In this document: piece after piece, positions 36,110 through 47,436 of the stretch
Layout of the letters: each line of letters begins with the position of its first letter
How positions within the stretch are numbered: the stretch's first letter is position 1
Origin: Enterocloster alcoholdehydrogenati
GTDB lineage: Bacteria > Bacillota > Clostridia > Lachnospirales > Lachnospiraceae
Direction of reading: 5' to 3'
Assembly (NCBI RefSeq): GCF_013282095.1
Contig: NZ_BLTJ01000001.1
Span: forward strand, 450,501 to 514,500
DNA length: 64,000 nt
Made by a program: the position numbers and the translations under genes
The notes under the pieces: generated by a model
What the model was told of the DNA's origin: nothing
The model's database searches: none
The model's input: only the letters and a program-made list of their open reading frames with translations

Positions 36110-36297
36110 ATTCTTCCTCCATCCTGTTTGTATTTATTAACTATGCTAATTTTTAAAACTAAATTTATTATAAAAAGTAATACAAAATACGTCCAATACA
36201 TAATTTCTATATTTTTTATGCAGTAAAGCTATGGTATACTTGTTTATAAACAGCCTGTCCCATTCTAAGGGGCTGGCAGTACAGAAAGGAAATCCCC

Positions 36298-37272
36298 ATG
36301 GATCTTAAGGAAGCACGGTATATCCTGGCCATCGCGCGCCACAAAAGCATCGGAAAGGCAGCAGAATCCCTTTTTATCTCTCAGCCGTCTTTAAGCAAGT
36401 ATTTAAAAAACCTGGAGCAGCAGCTGGGAGCGCCATTATTCTCCCGTCTGGAACAGGGCTACGTCCCCACCTACATGGGGGAGCGGTATCTCTATTATGC
36501 AGAGCAGATTGCGGCCTTTGGCCAGGAGTGGGACCAGGAATATGAAGACATCACCCGCAGAGCACACGGCCGGCTCAATATTGCTGTTCCCATTATGCTG
36601 GGGAGCACGCTTTTACAGCCCACACTGATGGAATTTCACCGGATTTATCCCCATGTAACTGTCAATATCATGGAAGAAGTCAGCTTTGTGGCGGAGCAGA
36701 CCCTGAAAAATACCTCCATTGACCTTACGATTTATAATGTCCATACGTTTCCAAAATTATTAGAATACCAGGTGATCCGCAGAGAGGAAATCGTACTGAT
36801 CCTGCCTGAGAGCCACCCCCTGAAATGCGAAGCCCAAAAAAAAGAGGGCTTTTCCTATCCATGGCTGGATCTGAAAAAGCTCTCTCATGAAAATTTTATT
36901 CTTCTTTACCCCGACCAGAATACGGGCGGCATTGCAAGGGATCTCTTTGCCCGGTACGGGATCGACCCAACGGCGCTTTTGCATACGCGCAACAGCCAGA
37001 TGTCCATCAAGCTGGCCATGGACGGCATGGGAGCCGCCTTTGCCCCGGCCAGCTATTTTCACTACATGGCCGAATCCAGGGCCGACCGGCCGGGCTGCTA
37101 CTCCATAGGAGAGGAACCAGTATCCATCATGACCATCGCAGCCTGCCGTCCAGGCCGGTATATGCCAAAGCACGTTAAGGATTATATAGAACTTCTTAAA
37201 GCTTATGCCCTTCCGTTCCATACACCTCAATCTGGGTCAGAGCGGGGAACGGAGACGGATCGTCTGCCTTGA
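36298..37272 (+). CDS. LysR-family transcriptional regulator
   Basis: 324 residues: N-terminal winged helix (ARHKSIGKAAESLFISQPSLSKYLKNLEQQLG) and a type 2 periplasmic-binding co-inducer domain from about 90. Divergent from the potBCAD-ade run and the likely regulator of it. The last 25 residues (after about 300) run past the usual LysR end and are encoded antisense to the 3' end of the convergent isomerase gene, a 77-base overlap. Confidence 0.9.
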   Translation: MDLKEARYILAIARHKSIGKAAESLFISQPSLSKYLKNLEQQLGAPLFSRLEQGYVPTYMGERYLYYAEQIAAFGQEWDQEYEDITRRAHGRLNIAVPIMLGSTLLQPTLMEFHRIYPHVTVNIMEEVSFVAEQTLKNTSIDLTIYNVHTFPKLLEYQVIRREEIVLILPESHPLKCEAQKKEGFSYPWLDLKKLSHENFILLYPDQNTGGIARDLFARYGIDPTALLHTRNSQMSIKLAMDGMGAAFAPASYFHYMAESRADRPGCYSIGEEPVSIMTIAACRPGRYMPKHVKDYIELLKAYALPFHTPQSGSERGTETDRLP

Positions 37273-38962
37273 TCAGTTCCGATAAGCGTACCCAGGTAAT
37301 CCCCTTTCTGACCACAGAAAACGAGTGCGCTTTCTCACTCTTTTCCATCTCCACAATCTCGGCTGTTCCGTCGGAGAAGGTCAGAGTTGCCCGTACCCAC
37401 CAGTTATCGTGGGGGAAATCGGCTCTGGTCCACAGGCGAATCCTGTCCACATCTACCGGACGGCCGAATTCCAGCAGAAACTCTGCATCGTCTCTTCGAT
37501 TGATGCCCCAGGACTCATAGGGCCAGCTTCCATGGCTTAAGGTTGCGGCAACACCGTCGATGGCGTTGCGGGCCGCAAATACGGATTCTCCCCTTGTCTC
37601 CACATTGGCGGATGCGTGGGGATAGCAGCCGCGGTCTCCGTGCTGATCCATCACATTTTTTGCCAGATTGCGGTAAGCGCCGGTCTCATAGTCAGCCGCC
37701 CTGCGGCAGGTCAGGTAGTGGCGTTTACCGGTAAAGCACTTGGGATTGTAGGAAAACTTCTTTTCGTGAAAGGGAATATCGTAGGTAAGTTCCTTTTCTG
37801 TCATGTATACCAGCGACTCATCCATGGCATCGTCTGCCCGGACTGTATAGAATTTTTCCCTCTCAGGGAAATGGAACCGGATGGTATCTCCTTCCTCGTA
37901 TACATCTTCAAAGGCAAGCACCGCTTCCTCCGCATCCTGCGCAAATGCCTTTGTACGGCCCAGCCAGTCCAGCACGCGGATGGAAACAGAATTGTCCGCC
38001 GTTTCCTCTGTTTCCCCGGCCGGAACCCAGGAAGCGATCAGCGTCATATTTCCCGTAAACCGGCAGATGCCATGGCCTGCAGGAACAATGAAATGGGAGC
38101 CTTTTTTTACAGGGATTCCATCTGCCGTGCCTTCTCCCTCTAAAACGCTTACATTGGCAAACCCCTCCGTAAACTTATGCTGCCACTGGCCGTGAACCTC
38201 ATATTTTTCTACGGTATAGAAATGGCAGGTCTCCAGATGCTCTATGTGTGCCCCCTCTGTCTGAAGGGATTTTCTCTGATCTTGTGCAGGGACAAAGGGA
38301 GCCTTTATCACATCCAGACTTTCTTTCACATGAAGCTTTCTCAGTTCGCCATTCCACTTTCTGTCATAATCGTAAACACGGTAGGTCACATCGCTGGACT
38401 GCTGCGTCTCTAAAATTACGGTTCCCCCTTTGATGGCATGGATGCAGCCGGGATTGATCTGGAAAAAATCACCCTTATGAACCGGAACCTCCCGGATCAG
38501 CCTGCTCCAGAGTCCCTGTTCTACCATCTCTTTTAACTCTGCCTCATCCTTTGCGTGGTGGCCGATGACAATGGAAGCCCCCGGCTCACAGTCTGCGATG
38601 TACCAGCACTCTGTCTTGCCCAGAGAGCCATTTTCATGGGCAGTGGCGTATGTATTGTCAGGATGAACCTGAATGCTTAAATCATCCCTGGCGTCAATGA
38701 TCTTTATAAGAAGGGGGAAACGGTCTCCCAAACGGCCGTCCTCATTTCCAAAAAGCTCTGGATGTGCTGCCCACAATTCAGACAGGCGCATTCCCTTGTA
38801 CTCTCCCTCTGCCACTTCACAGTCCCCGTTTTCATGGGCGCTGATGGCCCAGCACTCGCCGGTATGGCTGCCTGGGATATCATAGCCAAACTGCTCCTTC
38901 AGCCTGCTCCCGCCCCATACGGCCTCTTTAAATACAGGATTCAAAAACAATAATTCACTCAT
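37196..38962 (-). CDS. manA: Mannose-6-phosphate isomerase fused to a discoidin-like domain
   Basis: Class I isomerase interconverting mannose-6-P and fructose-6-P, with a large extension. Residues 1-318 are a full ManA cupin protein (short Firmicutes type): FKEAVWGG, zinc ligands in DLSIQVHPD (Q98, H100), KTECWY (E118) and NPGCIHAIKGG (H175). Residues about 330-440 are a beta-rich segment, and 445-585 look like an F5/8 type C (discoidin) fold: YPHASANVETRGESVFAARNAIDG, then WGINRR, DRIRLWTRADFPHDNWW and a closing IEVYG. No signal peptide is present, so a usually extracellular sugar-binding fold would be cytoplasmic. Start at 38962 follows AAAGGTG. Confidence 0.88.
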   Translation of the reverse strand: MSELLFLNPVFKEAVWGGSRLKEQFGYDIPGSHTGECWAISAHENGDCEVAEGEYKGMRLSELWAAHPELFGNEDGRLGDRFPLLIKIIDARDDLSIQVHPDNTYATAHENGSLGKTECWYIADCEPGASIVIGHHAKDEAELKEMVEQGLWSRLIREVPVHKGDFFQINPGCIHAIKGGTVILETQQSSDVTYRVYDYDRKWNGELRKLHVKESLDVIKAPFVPAQDQRKSLQTEGAHIEHLETCHFYTVEKYEVHGQWQHKFTEGFANVSVLEGEGTADGIPVKKGSHFIVPAGHGICRFTGNMTLIASWVPAGETEETADNSVSIRVLDWLGRTKAFAQDAEEAVLAFEDVYEEGDTIRFHFPEREKFYTVRADDAMDESLVYMTEKELTYDIPFHEKKFSYNPKCFTGKRHYLTCRRAADYETGAYRNLAKNVMDQHGDRGCYPHASANVETRGESVFAARNAIDGVAATLSHGSWPYESWGINRRDDAEFLLEFGRPVDVDRIRLWTRADFPHDNWWVRATLTFSDGTAEIVEMEKSEKAHSFSVVRKGITWVRLSELIKADDPSPFPALTQIEVYGTEGHKL

Positions 38963-39201
38963 TTTTCTACACACCTTTCTCTTATTCCCCAGCCAGACGG
39001 CCCCATGGTCTGTCACAGCTGGGAGATATACCTATTTATCTTAGCCGTATGAGAGACGTTCGTCAAGGGCTATTCTTTCCTTTTCACGGTTTCGGTCATT
39101 GACAGAACGGCTCCTTCATGCTATCATTCATAGGATTTAAATGACCATCTCGCCCTGATCCCTACGAACTTCCGGGAAGGTGATATCTGTGAGGTATTAT
39201 T

Positions 39202-40092
39202 ATGGAGCTTCTTCAATTAAGATACTTTCTGACTGCGGCAGAATACCAGCATATGACAAAGGCGGCAGAGCATCTTCAAATCGCCCAGCCGGCACTTTCC
39301 CAGGCAATCCACCGGCTGGAGGCCGAACTGGGAGTGCCTTTGTTTGAGCGCAAAAGCCGCAGTATTGAGTTAAATGATGCCGGGCGCTTTCTGCAAAAGC
39401 GGCTTATCCCCATCATCAACAGCCTGGATCAGATCTCTGCCGAACTGCAGATGGGAAAGGAGCAGGCCATCCACACCATCCGGCTGCGGCTTTTGTCCGC
39501 CTCGGCCCTCATTACCAACCGGATCATCGCCTTTCGCAGCCTGCGGCCCGATGTGAATTTCCAGCTGTATCAGACCTCCGACCAGTCGGACGACTACGAT
39601 CTGTGCGTATCGGCCAGACGGGCGGATATGCCTTCCCAGCCCAACGAACATCAAATGGTGATGCTGGAGGAGGATCTGTATCTGGCCGTTCCCACCCATT
39701 CCCCTTATGGCGGCCGAAGCTCCATCCGGCTTACAGATACCAGGGATGCCGGATATATCTGTCTGGCCGGTTCCCGGCCCATACGCCAGATCACAAACAG
39801 CTATTTTATGGAAGCGGGATTTTCTCCAAGAATCATTTTTGAAAGTGATACCACGGAGTCGGTGCGCAATCTGATCGCGGCCGGTATGGGGATCGGTTTC
39901 TGGCCCCAGTATTCCTGGGGACCGCTTCCCTCGGAATGGGATTCCCAGGGCGGCTCTCCTGTGAAGCTCCTTCCCATTGAGGGCCAGACCTGCCGCCGTC
40001 AGATTACCCTGACACGCTCTCCCAAAAGCCTGGATAAACCCATATTGACCGACTTCTGCAGCTTCCTTGTGGGAAATTCACGGTGGCTTTAA
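39202..40092 (+). CDS. LysR-family transcriptional regulator
   Basis: 296 residues. Helix-turn-helix in YQHMTKAAEHLQIAQPALSQAIHRLEAELGVPLFER, co-inducer domain about 90-290 of the CynR/CcpC-like type. GTGAGG precedes the ATG. The small membrane protein gene follows 42 bases later on the same strand and may be its target or partner. Upstream is the divergent isomerase gene (239-base gap). Confidence 0.9.
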   Translation: MELLQLRYFLTAAEYQHMTKAAEHLQIAQPALSQAIHRLEAELGVPLFERKSRSIELNDAGRFLQKRLIPIINSLDQISAELQMGKEQAIHTIRLRLLSASALITNRIIAFRSLRPDVNFQLYQTSDQSDDYDLCVSARRADMPSQPNEHQMVMLEEDLYLAVPTHSPYGGRSSIRLTDTRDAGYICLAGSRPIRQITNSYFMEAGFSPRIIFESDTTESVRNLIAAGMGIGFWPQYSWGPLPSEWDSQGGSPVKLLPIEGQTCRRQITLTRSPKSLDKPILTDFCSFLVGNSRWL

Positions 40093-40134
40093 GTCTTTTA
40101 CAGATCCTGCCGTCTAAGGAGGTATTTTTGCTTA

Positions 40135-40704
40135 ATGATGAACCTGCTTACTTATGTGGTCCTTCCCATATACACAGTTCTGCTTGCCGCAGGCTATAAC
40201 TGGTTTACCTTTAATTTCTCTGTGATCGGATATTCCCTTGGACGCAGGGATGCCTTCCTTTTCTGGGGGCTTTTAGTGGGAATCTGCTATGGCAGGACTT
40301 TAAGCTCCATATCCGGCTCCCTGACGCGGCTCCATCTCCTCTCTGCACGCGGCCAGACCCTTTTTAAGGTCTTTATCCCCCTTGACCTTTTTATCTTATT
40401 CTGCGCTGTCACTACCCCTTATCTTCCGCAGGTCTTTCCCTTAAAAGCCATTCTGCATATCCTGTTTGCCGCTGCAGCTGCCATTTTGCTTTTACTGTTT
40501 CTGACCGGACTTACCTGGCGGCTTTCCCGGAAAGACCCAAAATGTTCCCCCAGCTTTTACTGCTGTCTTGCAATCGCCGCCGTTTCTGTCCTGCTGTTTC
40601 TTCTGGCGGGGATCGTCAGCAGTTCTCTTGAGATTTTTTTCACCCTCTCCACCATATGGCTGACAGACTATTTGAAAAAACAGCTCCTGAATTCAGCACA
40701 GTAA
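40135..40704 (+). CDS. Small polytopic membrane protein, unknown function
   Basis: 189 residues with about five predicted membrane helices (starting LLTYVVLPIYTVLLAAGYNWF and LFWGLLVGICYG) and a short basic cytosolic tail. TAAGGAGG lies 12 bases upstream. I do not recognise the family; the topology is loosely like DUF998-type proteins. Placed after a LysR gene and before a bidirectional terminator. Confidence 0.7.
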   Translation: MMNLLTYVVLPIYTVLLAAGYNWFTFNFSVIGYSLGRRDAFLFWGLLVGICYGRTLSSISGSLTRLHLLSARGQTLFKVFIPLDLFILFCAVTTPYLPQVFPLKAILHILFAAAAAILLLLFLTGLTWRLSRKDPKCSPSFYCCLAIAAVSVLLFLLAGIVSSSLEIFFTLSTIWLTDYLKKQLLNSAQ

Positions 40705-40763
40705 CCCATTTCTTCCCCGCTCTGCTCTGGAAAAACGGAGAGTTTTTCCCATACCCTCCTGCA

Positions 40764-40811
40764 AAAACACGCCCCGGAAGGCAGATTGCTTCTGCTTTCC
40801 AGGGCGTGTTT
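40764..40811. terminator. Bidirectional terminator at the end of the ATP synthase operon
   Basis: AAACACGCCCCGGAAGGCAG pairs with CTTTCCAGGGCGTGTTT-type arm around a short loop; T runs occur on both strands. It ends the rightward membrane-protein gene and, leftward, the atp operon. Confidence 0.8.
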
Positions 40812-40837
40812 TATCATAATATGATCTCCAGGACATC

Positions 40838-41266
40838 CTACAGTCCATTGTAATGCGCGCCTTTTTGCTGGCTTACGCGCAGACGGGTCAGCGCTCTCGC
40901 CATAGAGGCCTGGGACATTTTGTACTCCGCAATGCTCTGCTTCTGGCGCAGCTGCTCCTTCGCTCTCTCCAGCGCCTGTTCTGCACGGATCCGGTCGATG
41001 TCCTCCGGCCGCTCCGCCGTATCCACCACAACGGTCACACGGTTATTGACTACCTGTACGATACCGGCGCCTACCACCGCCTCCTGCTGCTCACTGCTGC
41101 CAGGTACACGGAATCTGAGCACTCCCTCTTTAATCGCAAGGATCATAGCCTCTCTGTGGGGCAGAATGCCCAGCTCACCGTCATAGGCAGGAACCACCAA
41201 AGCTTCGCAGTTTCCTTTATAAAATACATGGTCACTGGCTATGACCTTCAGCCAGAATGTTGACAT
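40838..41266 (-). CDS. atpC: ATP synthase F1 epsilon subunit
   Basis: 142 residues: N-terminal beta sandwich (FWLKVIASDHVFYKGNCEALVVPAYDGELGILPHREAMI) and two C-terminal helices (ERPEDIDRIRAEQALERAKEQLR). Central stalk subunit that couples and inhibits the F1 motor. Last gene of the atp operon, 36 bases after atpD, with GGAAGGAG upstream. Confidence 0.95.
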   Translation of the reverse strand: MSTFWLKVIASDHVFYKGNCEALVVPAYDGELGILPHREAMILAIKEGVLRFRVPGSSEQQEAVVGAGIVQVVNNRVTVVVDTAERPEDIDRIRAEQALERAKEQLRQKQSIAEYKMSQASMARALTRLRVSQQKGAHYNGL

Positions 41267-41302
41267 ATGACTGCTCCTTCCTAAAGCCGGGAGCAGGAAG
41301 CA

Positions 41303-42718
<1,416 letters not shown>

Positions 42719-43609
42719 CTATCGTTTCTTTTTCTGTGCTTTCGCTCCGCCGATGACCTCGGTAATCTCCTGAGTAATAGCGGCCTGACGCACACGGTTA
42801 TATTCAATGGACAGCTCATTTAAAAGCTCTCCCGCATTATCGCTGGCCGACTGCATTGCCATCATCCTGGCATTCTGCTCACTGCAGAAGGACTCTACAA
42901 GAGAGCCAAAGATAAAGCCGGTCACATAGTTGGGCACCACATGATCCAGCACCGCCTCCGGCGACGGAACCATGCGGATGTCCTCCAGATGGATATCCGT
43001 GGGAATGACGATGTCGCTGAAATCTTCTTTTTTAAGAGGAAGCAGCTGCTCCATGCGGGCTTCCATCTTCATGGAATTGATCATTTCTGTGTAAATGATC
43101 CACACCTCATCCAGCTTTTTATCCATATAATCTTCCAGCACCCGGGAAGAAATCATTCTCGCCCGGTGCATGGAAGGATTCTGGACTGTATAGTGGAACT
43201 GCTCTTCCACCGGCATATGTCTGGCGGCAAAATACTGACGTCCCAGCTCTCCCACTACATAGAGATGATTATTTTCACTCTTTTCCATCCAGGCATGAGC
43301 CATTTTCAGGATATTGTGATTGTAAGCGCCTGCAAGGCCCTTGTCGCCGGTAATGACGATCAGGCCCATGGAGCGCTTTTTCTCCGGAACCTGCTGCCTC
43401 CGGTCAAAGAATGGATGCTCATTTACCTCCATATGGCGCAGGATACGCCGAATCACGTCCTGCATGGTATAGAAATACGGCTCTGTATCCGTAAGGAGCT
43501 TCCTGCTCTTTTTCAGCTTGGTGGAAGAGATCAGGTACATGGCATTCGTGATCTTACGTGTATCCTGGATACTTTTTATACGGCTTTGGATCTCTCTTGC
43601 GTTTGCCAT
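42719..43609 (-). CDS. atpG: ATP synthase F1 gamma subunit
   Basis: 296 residues: N-terminal rotor helix [30 protein letters not shown], and the C-terminal helix [27 protein letters not shown]. The shaft of the motor. Its AAGGAGG and first 34 bases lie inside the end of atpA, an overlap confirmed by good coding on both. Confidence 0.97.
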   Translation of the reverse strand: MANAREIQSRIKSIQDTRKITNAMYLISSTKLKKSRKLLTDTEPYFYTMQDVIRRILRHMEVNEHPFFDRRQQVPEKKRSMGLIVITGDKGLAGAYNHNILKMAHAWMEKSENNHLYVVGELGRQYFAARHMPVEEQFHYTVQNPSMHRARMISSRVLEDYMDKKLDEVWIIYTEMINSMKMEARMEQLLPLKKEDFSDIVIPTDIHLEDIRMVPSPEAVLDHVVPNYVTGFIFGSLVESFCSEQNARMMAMQSASDNAGELLNELSIEYNRVRQAAITQEITEVIGGAKAQKKKR

Positions 43610-45114
43610 ACTGCCTCCTTAAACTCTTTCGCTGCGGCTATGATCTGTTCTGACAGCTCATCGCTTAAGACCTTCTTCTCCTCAATCTCACGTCCAAGTT
43701 CGGGATGCGTTTCATCGAACCATGCCAGCATATCCATCTGGAATTTCTTGATCTGCGGAACATCCACGGTGAGCATCACCTTATGCGTAGCCGCGCAAAG
43801 CGTGATTACCTGCTCATGAAGGGACAGCGGACGGCCCAGAGGCTGCTTTAACAGCTCCATCAGACGCTTTCCGTATGCCAGCTGCTCCTTGGTGGCCTCG
43901 TCCAGATCAGAGCTGAACTGGGTAAATACCTCCATTTCACGATACTGGGCCAGATCGATACGGATGCTTCCGCTGGCCTTTTTCATGGCTTTCGTCTGGG
44001 CTGCGCCGCCTACACGGGATACGGAAAGACCTACATTTACCGCAGGACGCATACCGGAGAAGAACAGGTCGCTCTCCAGAAAGATCTGCCCGTCCGTAAT
44101 AGAGATCACGTTGGTAGGGATATACGCAGATACATCGCCCGCCTGTGTCTCAATGATCGGAAGCGCTGTGATAGATCCGCCTCCCAGAGCGTCATTTAAA
44201 CGGCTGGAACGCTCCAGAAGTCTGGAATGAAGGTAAAATACATCGCCGGGGTACGCCTCACGGCCCGGGGAACGTTCCAGAAGCAGCGACAGCGCACGGT
44301 AAGCCACTGCGTGCTTGGACAGGTCATCGTATACAATAAGGACGTCTCTGCCCTGACGCATGAAGAACTCTGCCATAGCGGTTCCCGCGTAGGGAGCGAT
44401 GTACTGCAGAGGAGCCGGATCGCTGGCAGTGGATGCCATAACAATGGTGTAGTCCAAAGCGTCATTCTTCTTTAACGTGTTTACCAGCTTAGCGACCGTA
44501 GATGCCTTCTGGCCGATGGCTACATAGATGCAGATCACATCCTTGCCCTTCTGGTTTAAAATGGTATCCATGGCGATGGAGGTCTTGCCGGTCTGGCGGT
44601 CTCCAATGATCAGCTCACGCTGGCCTCTGCCAATAGGGAACATGGAATCAATGGCAAGAATGCCGGTTTCCATGGGAACACCTACGGACTTACGCTCAAC
44701 AATGCCGGGAGCCTCCTGCTCTACCGGAAGATATGCCTCCTCCTTTGCAGGTCCCAGGCCATCAATCGTGTCGCCCAAGGCGTTTACCACACGGCCTAAA
44801 AATTCATTTCCCACAGGAACTCCGGCCCTCTTTTTGGTCCGTGTAACCTTGGTTCCTTCTGTGACCCCTGTATCCTTCCCAAAAAGGATGCAGCCGATCT
44901 CATTTTTGCGGATATCCTGAACCATGCCCCGGACTCCGTTTTCAAATATAACAATCTCTCCATACATGGCGTGGTCGATACCGTATACGATGGCAATGCC
45001 ATCGCCCACCCAGATCACAGAGCCGGTTTCCCGGGTGCGGCCTGCATGGGCATCGTAATCCTCAATCTCGCCTTTTACGATGGAGATGATTTCCTGAGAA
45101 CTGATTGTACTCAT
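43576..45114 (-). CDS. atpA: ATP synthase F1 alpha subunit
   Basis: 512 residues. P-loop [50 protein letters not shown] block shortened here by the quoting limit to [12 protein letters not shown], and the arginine-finger region [18 protein letters not shown]. Non-catalytic nucleotide-binding subunit. TAGGAG precedes the ATG; 18 bases after atpH. Confidence 0.98.
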   Translation of the reverse strand: MSTISSQEIISIVKGEIEDYDAHAGRTRETGSVIWVGDGIAIVYGIDHAMYGEIVIFENGVRGMVQDIRKNEIGCILFGKDTGVTEGTKVTRTKKRAGVPVGNEFLGRVVNALGDTIDGLGPAKEEAYLPVEQEAPGIVERKSVGVPMETGILAIDSMFPIGRGQRELIIGDRQTGKTSIAMDTILNQKGKDVICIYVAIGQKASTVAKLVNTLKKNDALDYTIVMASTASDPAPLQYIAPYAGTAMAEFFMRQGRDVLIVYDDLSKHAVAYRALSLLLERSPGREAYPGDVFYLHSRLLERSSRLNDALGGGSITALPIIETQAGDVSAYIPTNVISITDGQIFLESDLFFSGMRPAVNVGLSVSRVGGAAQTKAMKKASGSIRIDLAQYREMEVFTQFSSDLDEATKEQLAYGKRLMELLKQPLGRPLSLHEQVITLCAATHKVMLTVDVPQIKKFQMDMLAWFDETHPELGREIEEKKVLSDELSEQIIAAAKEFKEAVWQTQERSKAV

Positions 45115-45132
45115 ATCATGACTCCTATCCCG

Positions 45133-45639
45133 CTACGCGCTGAAAAGGTCAGCAAGCTGCTCCTTCAGGCTGTAGTCATATTCCATATCCCCGGTGCGAA
45201 GGACGAAACCGCCCAGCAGCTCCGGGTGTGCAGCCATGGTAAGCTGCACTTCCTTTTTTCCATACTCTCTGCATAAAAAAGCCTTGATTCCTGCAATCTG
45301 GGCTTCATCCGGCTCTGTCACATAAAGCAGCTGGGCCTTTAAAATACCCTTTTCATCTCTCCTGCACTGTTCCCATACAGAGAATACATCTTCCATCTGC
45401 CCGATGCATCCCGCACCGCAGGCTTTTTTTATAAAAGAGGCCATAGACAGTGAAAATTCCGGTTCCTTCCATATCTTATCAATAACAGCCTCTTTTTTCA
45501 CCGCCGTAAGGCCAGGATCTGCCAGTACCTGCACCAGCTCCGGATTTTCCTTAAGGATACGGCCTGTCTCGTATACCATATCCTCCGGCAGCTTCAGTTC
45601 ATACAGGACTGCTCCGTATAATCTTGCCTGATCAGTCAT
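45133..45639 (-). CDS. atpH: ATP synthase F1 delta subunit
   Basis: 168 residues, helical N-terminal domain (YGAVLYELKLPEDMVYETG) and a C-terminal domain with GGFVLRTGDMEYDYSLKEQL. Links F1 to the b stator. Overlaps the atpF stop by 8 bases. Confidence 0.92.
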   Translation of the reverse strand: MTDQARLYGAVLYELKLPEDMVYETGRILKENPELVQVLADPGLTAVKKEAVIDKIWKEPEFSLSMASFIKKACGAGCIGQMEDVFSVWEQCRRDEKGILKAQLLYVTEPDEAQIAGIKAFLCREYGKKEVQLTMAAHPELLGGFVLRTGDMEYDYSLKEQLADLFSA

Positions 45640-46123
45640 GATTTTCTCCTGCGCCTGCTATAAATGCGTCATACCGCTTTTTGTCATGATCTGCGCTGCT
45701 TTGTTCTGCTAACAGCTTGGCCGCTGCCGTCATGGCAAGGCCGGTGACAGACGCCCGAAGATCATTAAGAGCTTTCTCACGCTCTGCATCCATGGTCTTT
45801 CTGGCGGCATCCATGGTTTTAGCGGCATCCTCATCTGCTTTCTTTACAATACGATCATATTCGCCCTGTGCTTTTTCCCTGGCCTCAGCCACGATACGAT
45901 CCGCTTCCTCACCTGCGTTTTCCAGAGATGCGGCGTACTGGGTCTTTAAGGCTTCCGCCTGGCTTTTAGCCGTGCTGGCAGCATCCAGATCCTTTTCCAC
46001 CATCTGTTTTCTCTGCTCCAAGATCTCCATTACAGGTTTCATAAGGAAGTGTCTCATAAAAAGCAACAGCACCAGAACATTTATGATGGTAAAAGCGATA
46101 TTCCAAAAGCTTATATTTAACAT
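45632..46123 (-). CDS. atpF: ATP synthase Fo b subunit
   Basis: 163 residues: one N-terminal membrane helix (FWNIAFTIINVLVLLLFMRHF) followed by a long alanine-rich coiled stalk. The ATG at 46123 has AGAAAGG 9 bases upstream and is preferred to the in-frame TTG six bases before it. Stator stalk. Confidence 0.93.
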   Translation of the reverse strand: MLNISFWNIAFTIINVLVLLLFMRHFLMKPVMEILEQRKQMVEKDLDAASTAKSQAEALKTQYAASLENAGEEADRIVAEAREKAQGEYDRIVKKADEDAAKTMDAARKTMDAEREKALNDLRASVTGLAMTAAAKLLAEQSSADHDKKRYDAFIAGAGENHD

Positions 46124-46170
46124 ATTCAAATGCCTTTCTGTCTGCTTTTTCTCAGGTTACTTCCTGCCGA

Positions 46171-46392
46171 TTATGAGAACAGAATGATCAGAAGGCTGAT
46201 TACAAAGCCGTAAACAGCGGTTGCCTCTGCAAGGGCGCATCCAAGAAGAAGAGACTTTGTGATCTTTCCGTCTGCCTCAGGCTGTCTTGCGATAGCGTCT
46301 ACTGCCTTAGAAGTTGCCAATCCGATTCCAACTCCTGCTCCGATACCTGTAGTAACTGCCAATCCTGCGCCAACTGCGATTAATCCTGACAT
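46171..46392 (-). CDS. atpE: ATP synthase Fo c subunit (rotor ring)
   Basis: 73 residues, two membrane helices joined by the polar loop ARQPEADGK. The ion-binding carboxylate is E56 in LAEATAVYG. The sodium-binding pattern of Na+ ATP synthases (Q in helix 1 and Ser/Thr right after the glutamate) is absent: the positions are I23 and A57, pointing to proton coupling. Start at 46392 follows AAGGAG. Confidence 0.95.
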   Translation of the reverse strand: MSGLIAVGAGLAVTTGIGAGVGIGLATSKAVDAIARQPEADGKITKSLLLGCALAEATAVYGFVISLLIILFS

Positions 46393-46450
46393 AATGTTGA
46401 TCTCCTTTTCATTTTTCTTTTTTAGTAATTTGTTTTTTAAGAAGCGCTGT

Positions 46451-47137
46451 TTACTCAATCGCCTCTTTTATATATAAGGATGTGAGGAATACAAAAACAT
46501 ACGCCTGTATTGCTCCATCAAATATATCGAAGTATCCGCTGAAAGGAAGCGGTACAATAAGCGGCAGCAGATTCTTGATCAGCGCCATAACGACCGTAGC
46601 GCCCATGATATTTCCAAAAAGACGCATACATAAGGACAGGGGCCTGATAAAAATTTCCAGCACATTGATCGGCGCTACCGCGGGAAGCGGTTCTGCGAAT
46701 CCCCTGATCCATCCCTTCACACCTTTTTTGCGGATGCCCGCAGCCTCTACCAGCACAATACTCATCACTGCCAGAGAAGCAGTTACATTAAGGTCCTTCG
46801 TGGGAGGCTTAAAGCCCAGCAGACCGATCATGTTGGAGATCAGGAGATATACCATCACAGTGATCATATATGGTATGTACGCCTTACCCTCCTCACCCAG
46901 AAGATCCAAAAAGAAGTTATAGACAAAAGAAAATGCGCTCTCTACGGCCGCCTGTCTGCCGCTTATGTTCCTGACCTTAAGGTTCCTTACCATGATCAGG
47001 GAGACAATCATTATAACAGCCATGATGATCCAGGTGACTACGACTGATTCCAGTACATCGATTCCGCCAAAGAGCGGAATAGTAAATACGGTCTTGCAGT
47101 CCAGCTCCTCCATCAGTGACTCCACTAAATGCTCCAA
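46451..47137 (-). CDS. atpB: ATP synthase Fo a subunit, TTG start
   Basis: 228 residues with five membrane helices. Helix 4 carries the essential arginine in PLSLCMRLFGNIMGATVV, and helix 5 ends SLYIKEAIE. It forms the ion half-channels beside the c ring. The start is a TTG at 47137 (TTGGAGCAT) with GGAAGGTGAG upstream; the next in-frame ATG is at M9 and has no better site. First gene of the operon; no atpI precedes it. Confidence 0.93.
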   Translation of the reverse strand: MEHLVESLMEELDCKTVFTIPLFGGIDVLESVVVTWIIMAVIMIVSLIMVRNLKVRNISGRQAAVESAFSFVYNFFLDLLGEEGKAYIPYMITVMVYLLISNMIGLLGFKPPTKDLNVTASLAVMSIVLVEAAGIRKKGVKGWIRGFAEPLPAVAPINVLEIFIRPLSLCMRLFGNIMGATVVMALIKNLLPLIVPLPFSGYFDIFDGAIQAYVFVFLTSLYIKEAIE

Positions 47138-47436
47138 CTTCTCTCACCTTCCTTTCTTATTTTTAAACAGTTTCATCTGTTGTTTCATTTCGGTGCTATT
47201 ATAGTCACCTGTATTCATCATTTCAAATACAGAAATTGTTATCAATTCATAACTTTTATATTATGAAAATAAAATATGCATAATTTTTCAAGATTCCTTT
47301 CTGAATATTTTGGATTCTTTTCAGTAAAATTTTCTTTATACAGTAAAATTTTTTCATACCCGTTTTAAAATTATCTGAATTACAGAGAGGTTCAGAAATG
47401 TATTTTTATAGATACAAAGGCAGGGCAGACCGGTAT
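47138..47436. other. AT-rich control region upstream of the atp operon
   Basis: 299 bases. Contains the atp promoter; the remaining 47230-47436 is AT-rich with no gene. It also receives the 3' end of the LysR gene, whose terminator I cannot identify. Confidence 0.5.
47198..47226 (-). promoter_or_regulatory. atp operon promoter
   Basis: Leftward TTGAAA (47226-47221), a 17-base spacer and perfect TATAAT (47203-47198), about 60 bases before atpB. Near-consensus sigma-70 promoter. Confidence 0.8.
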
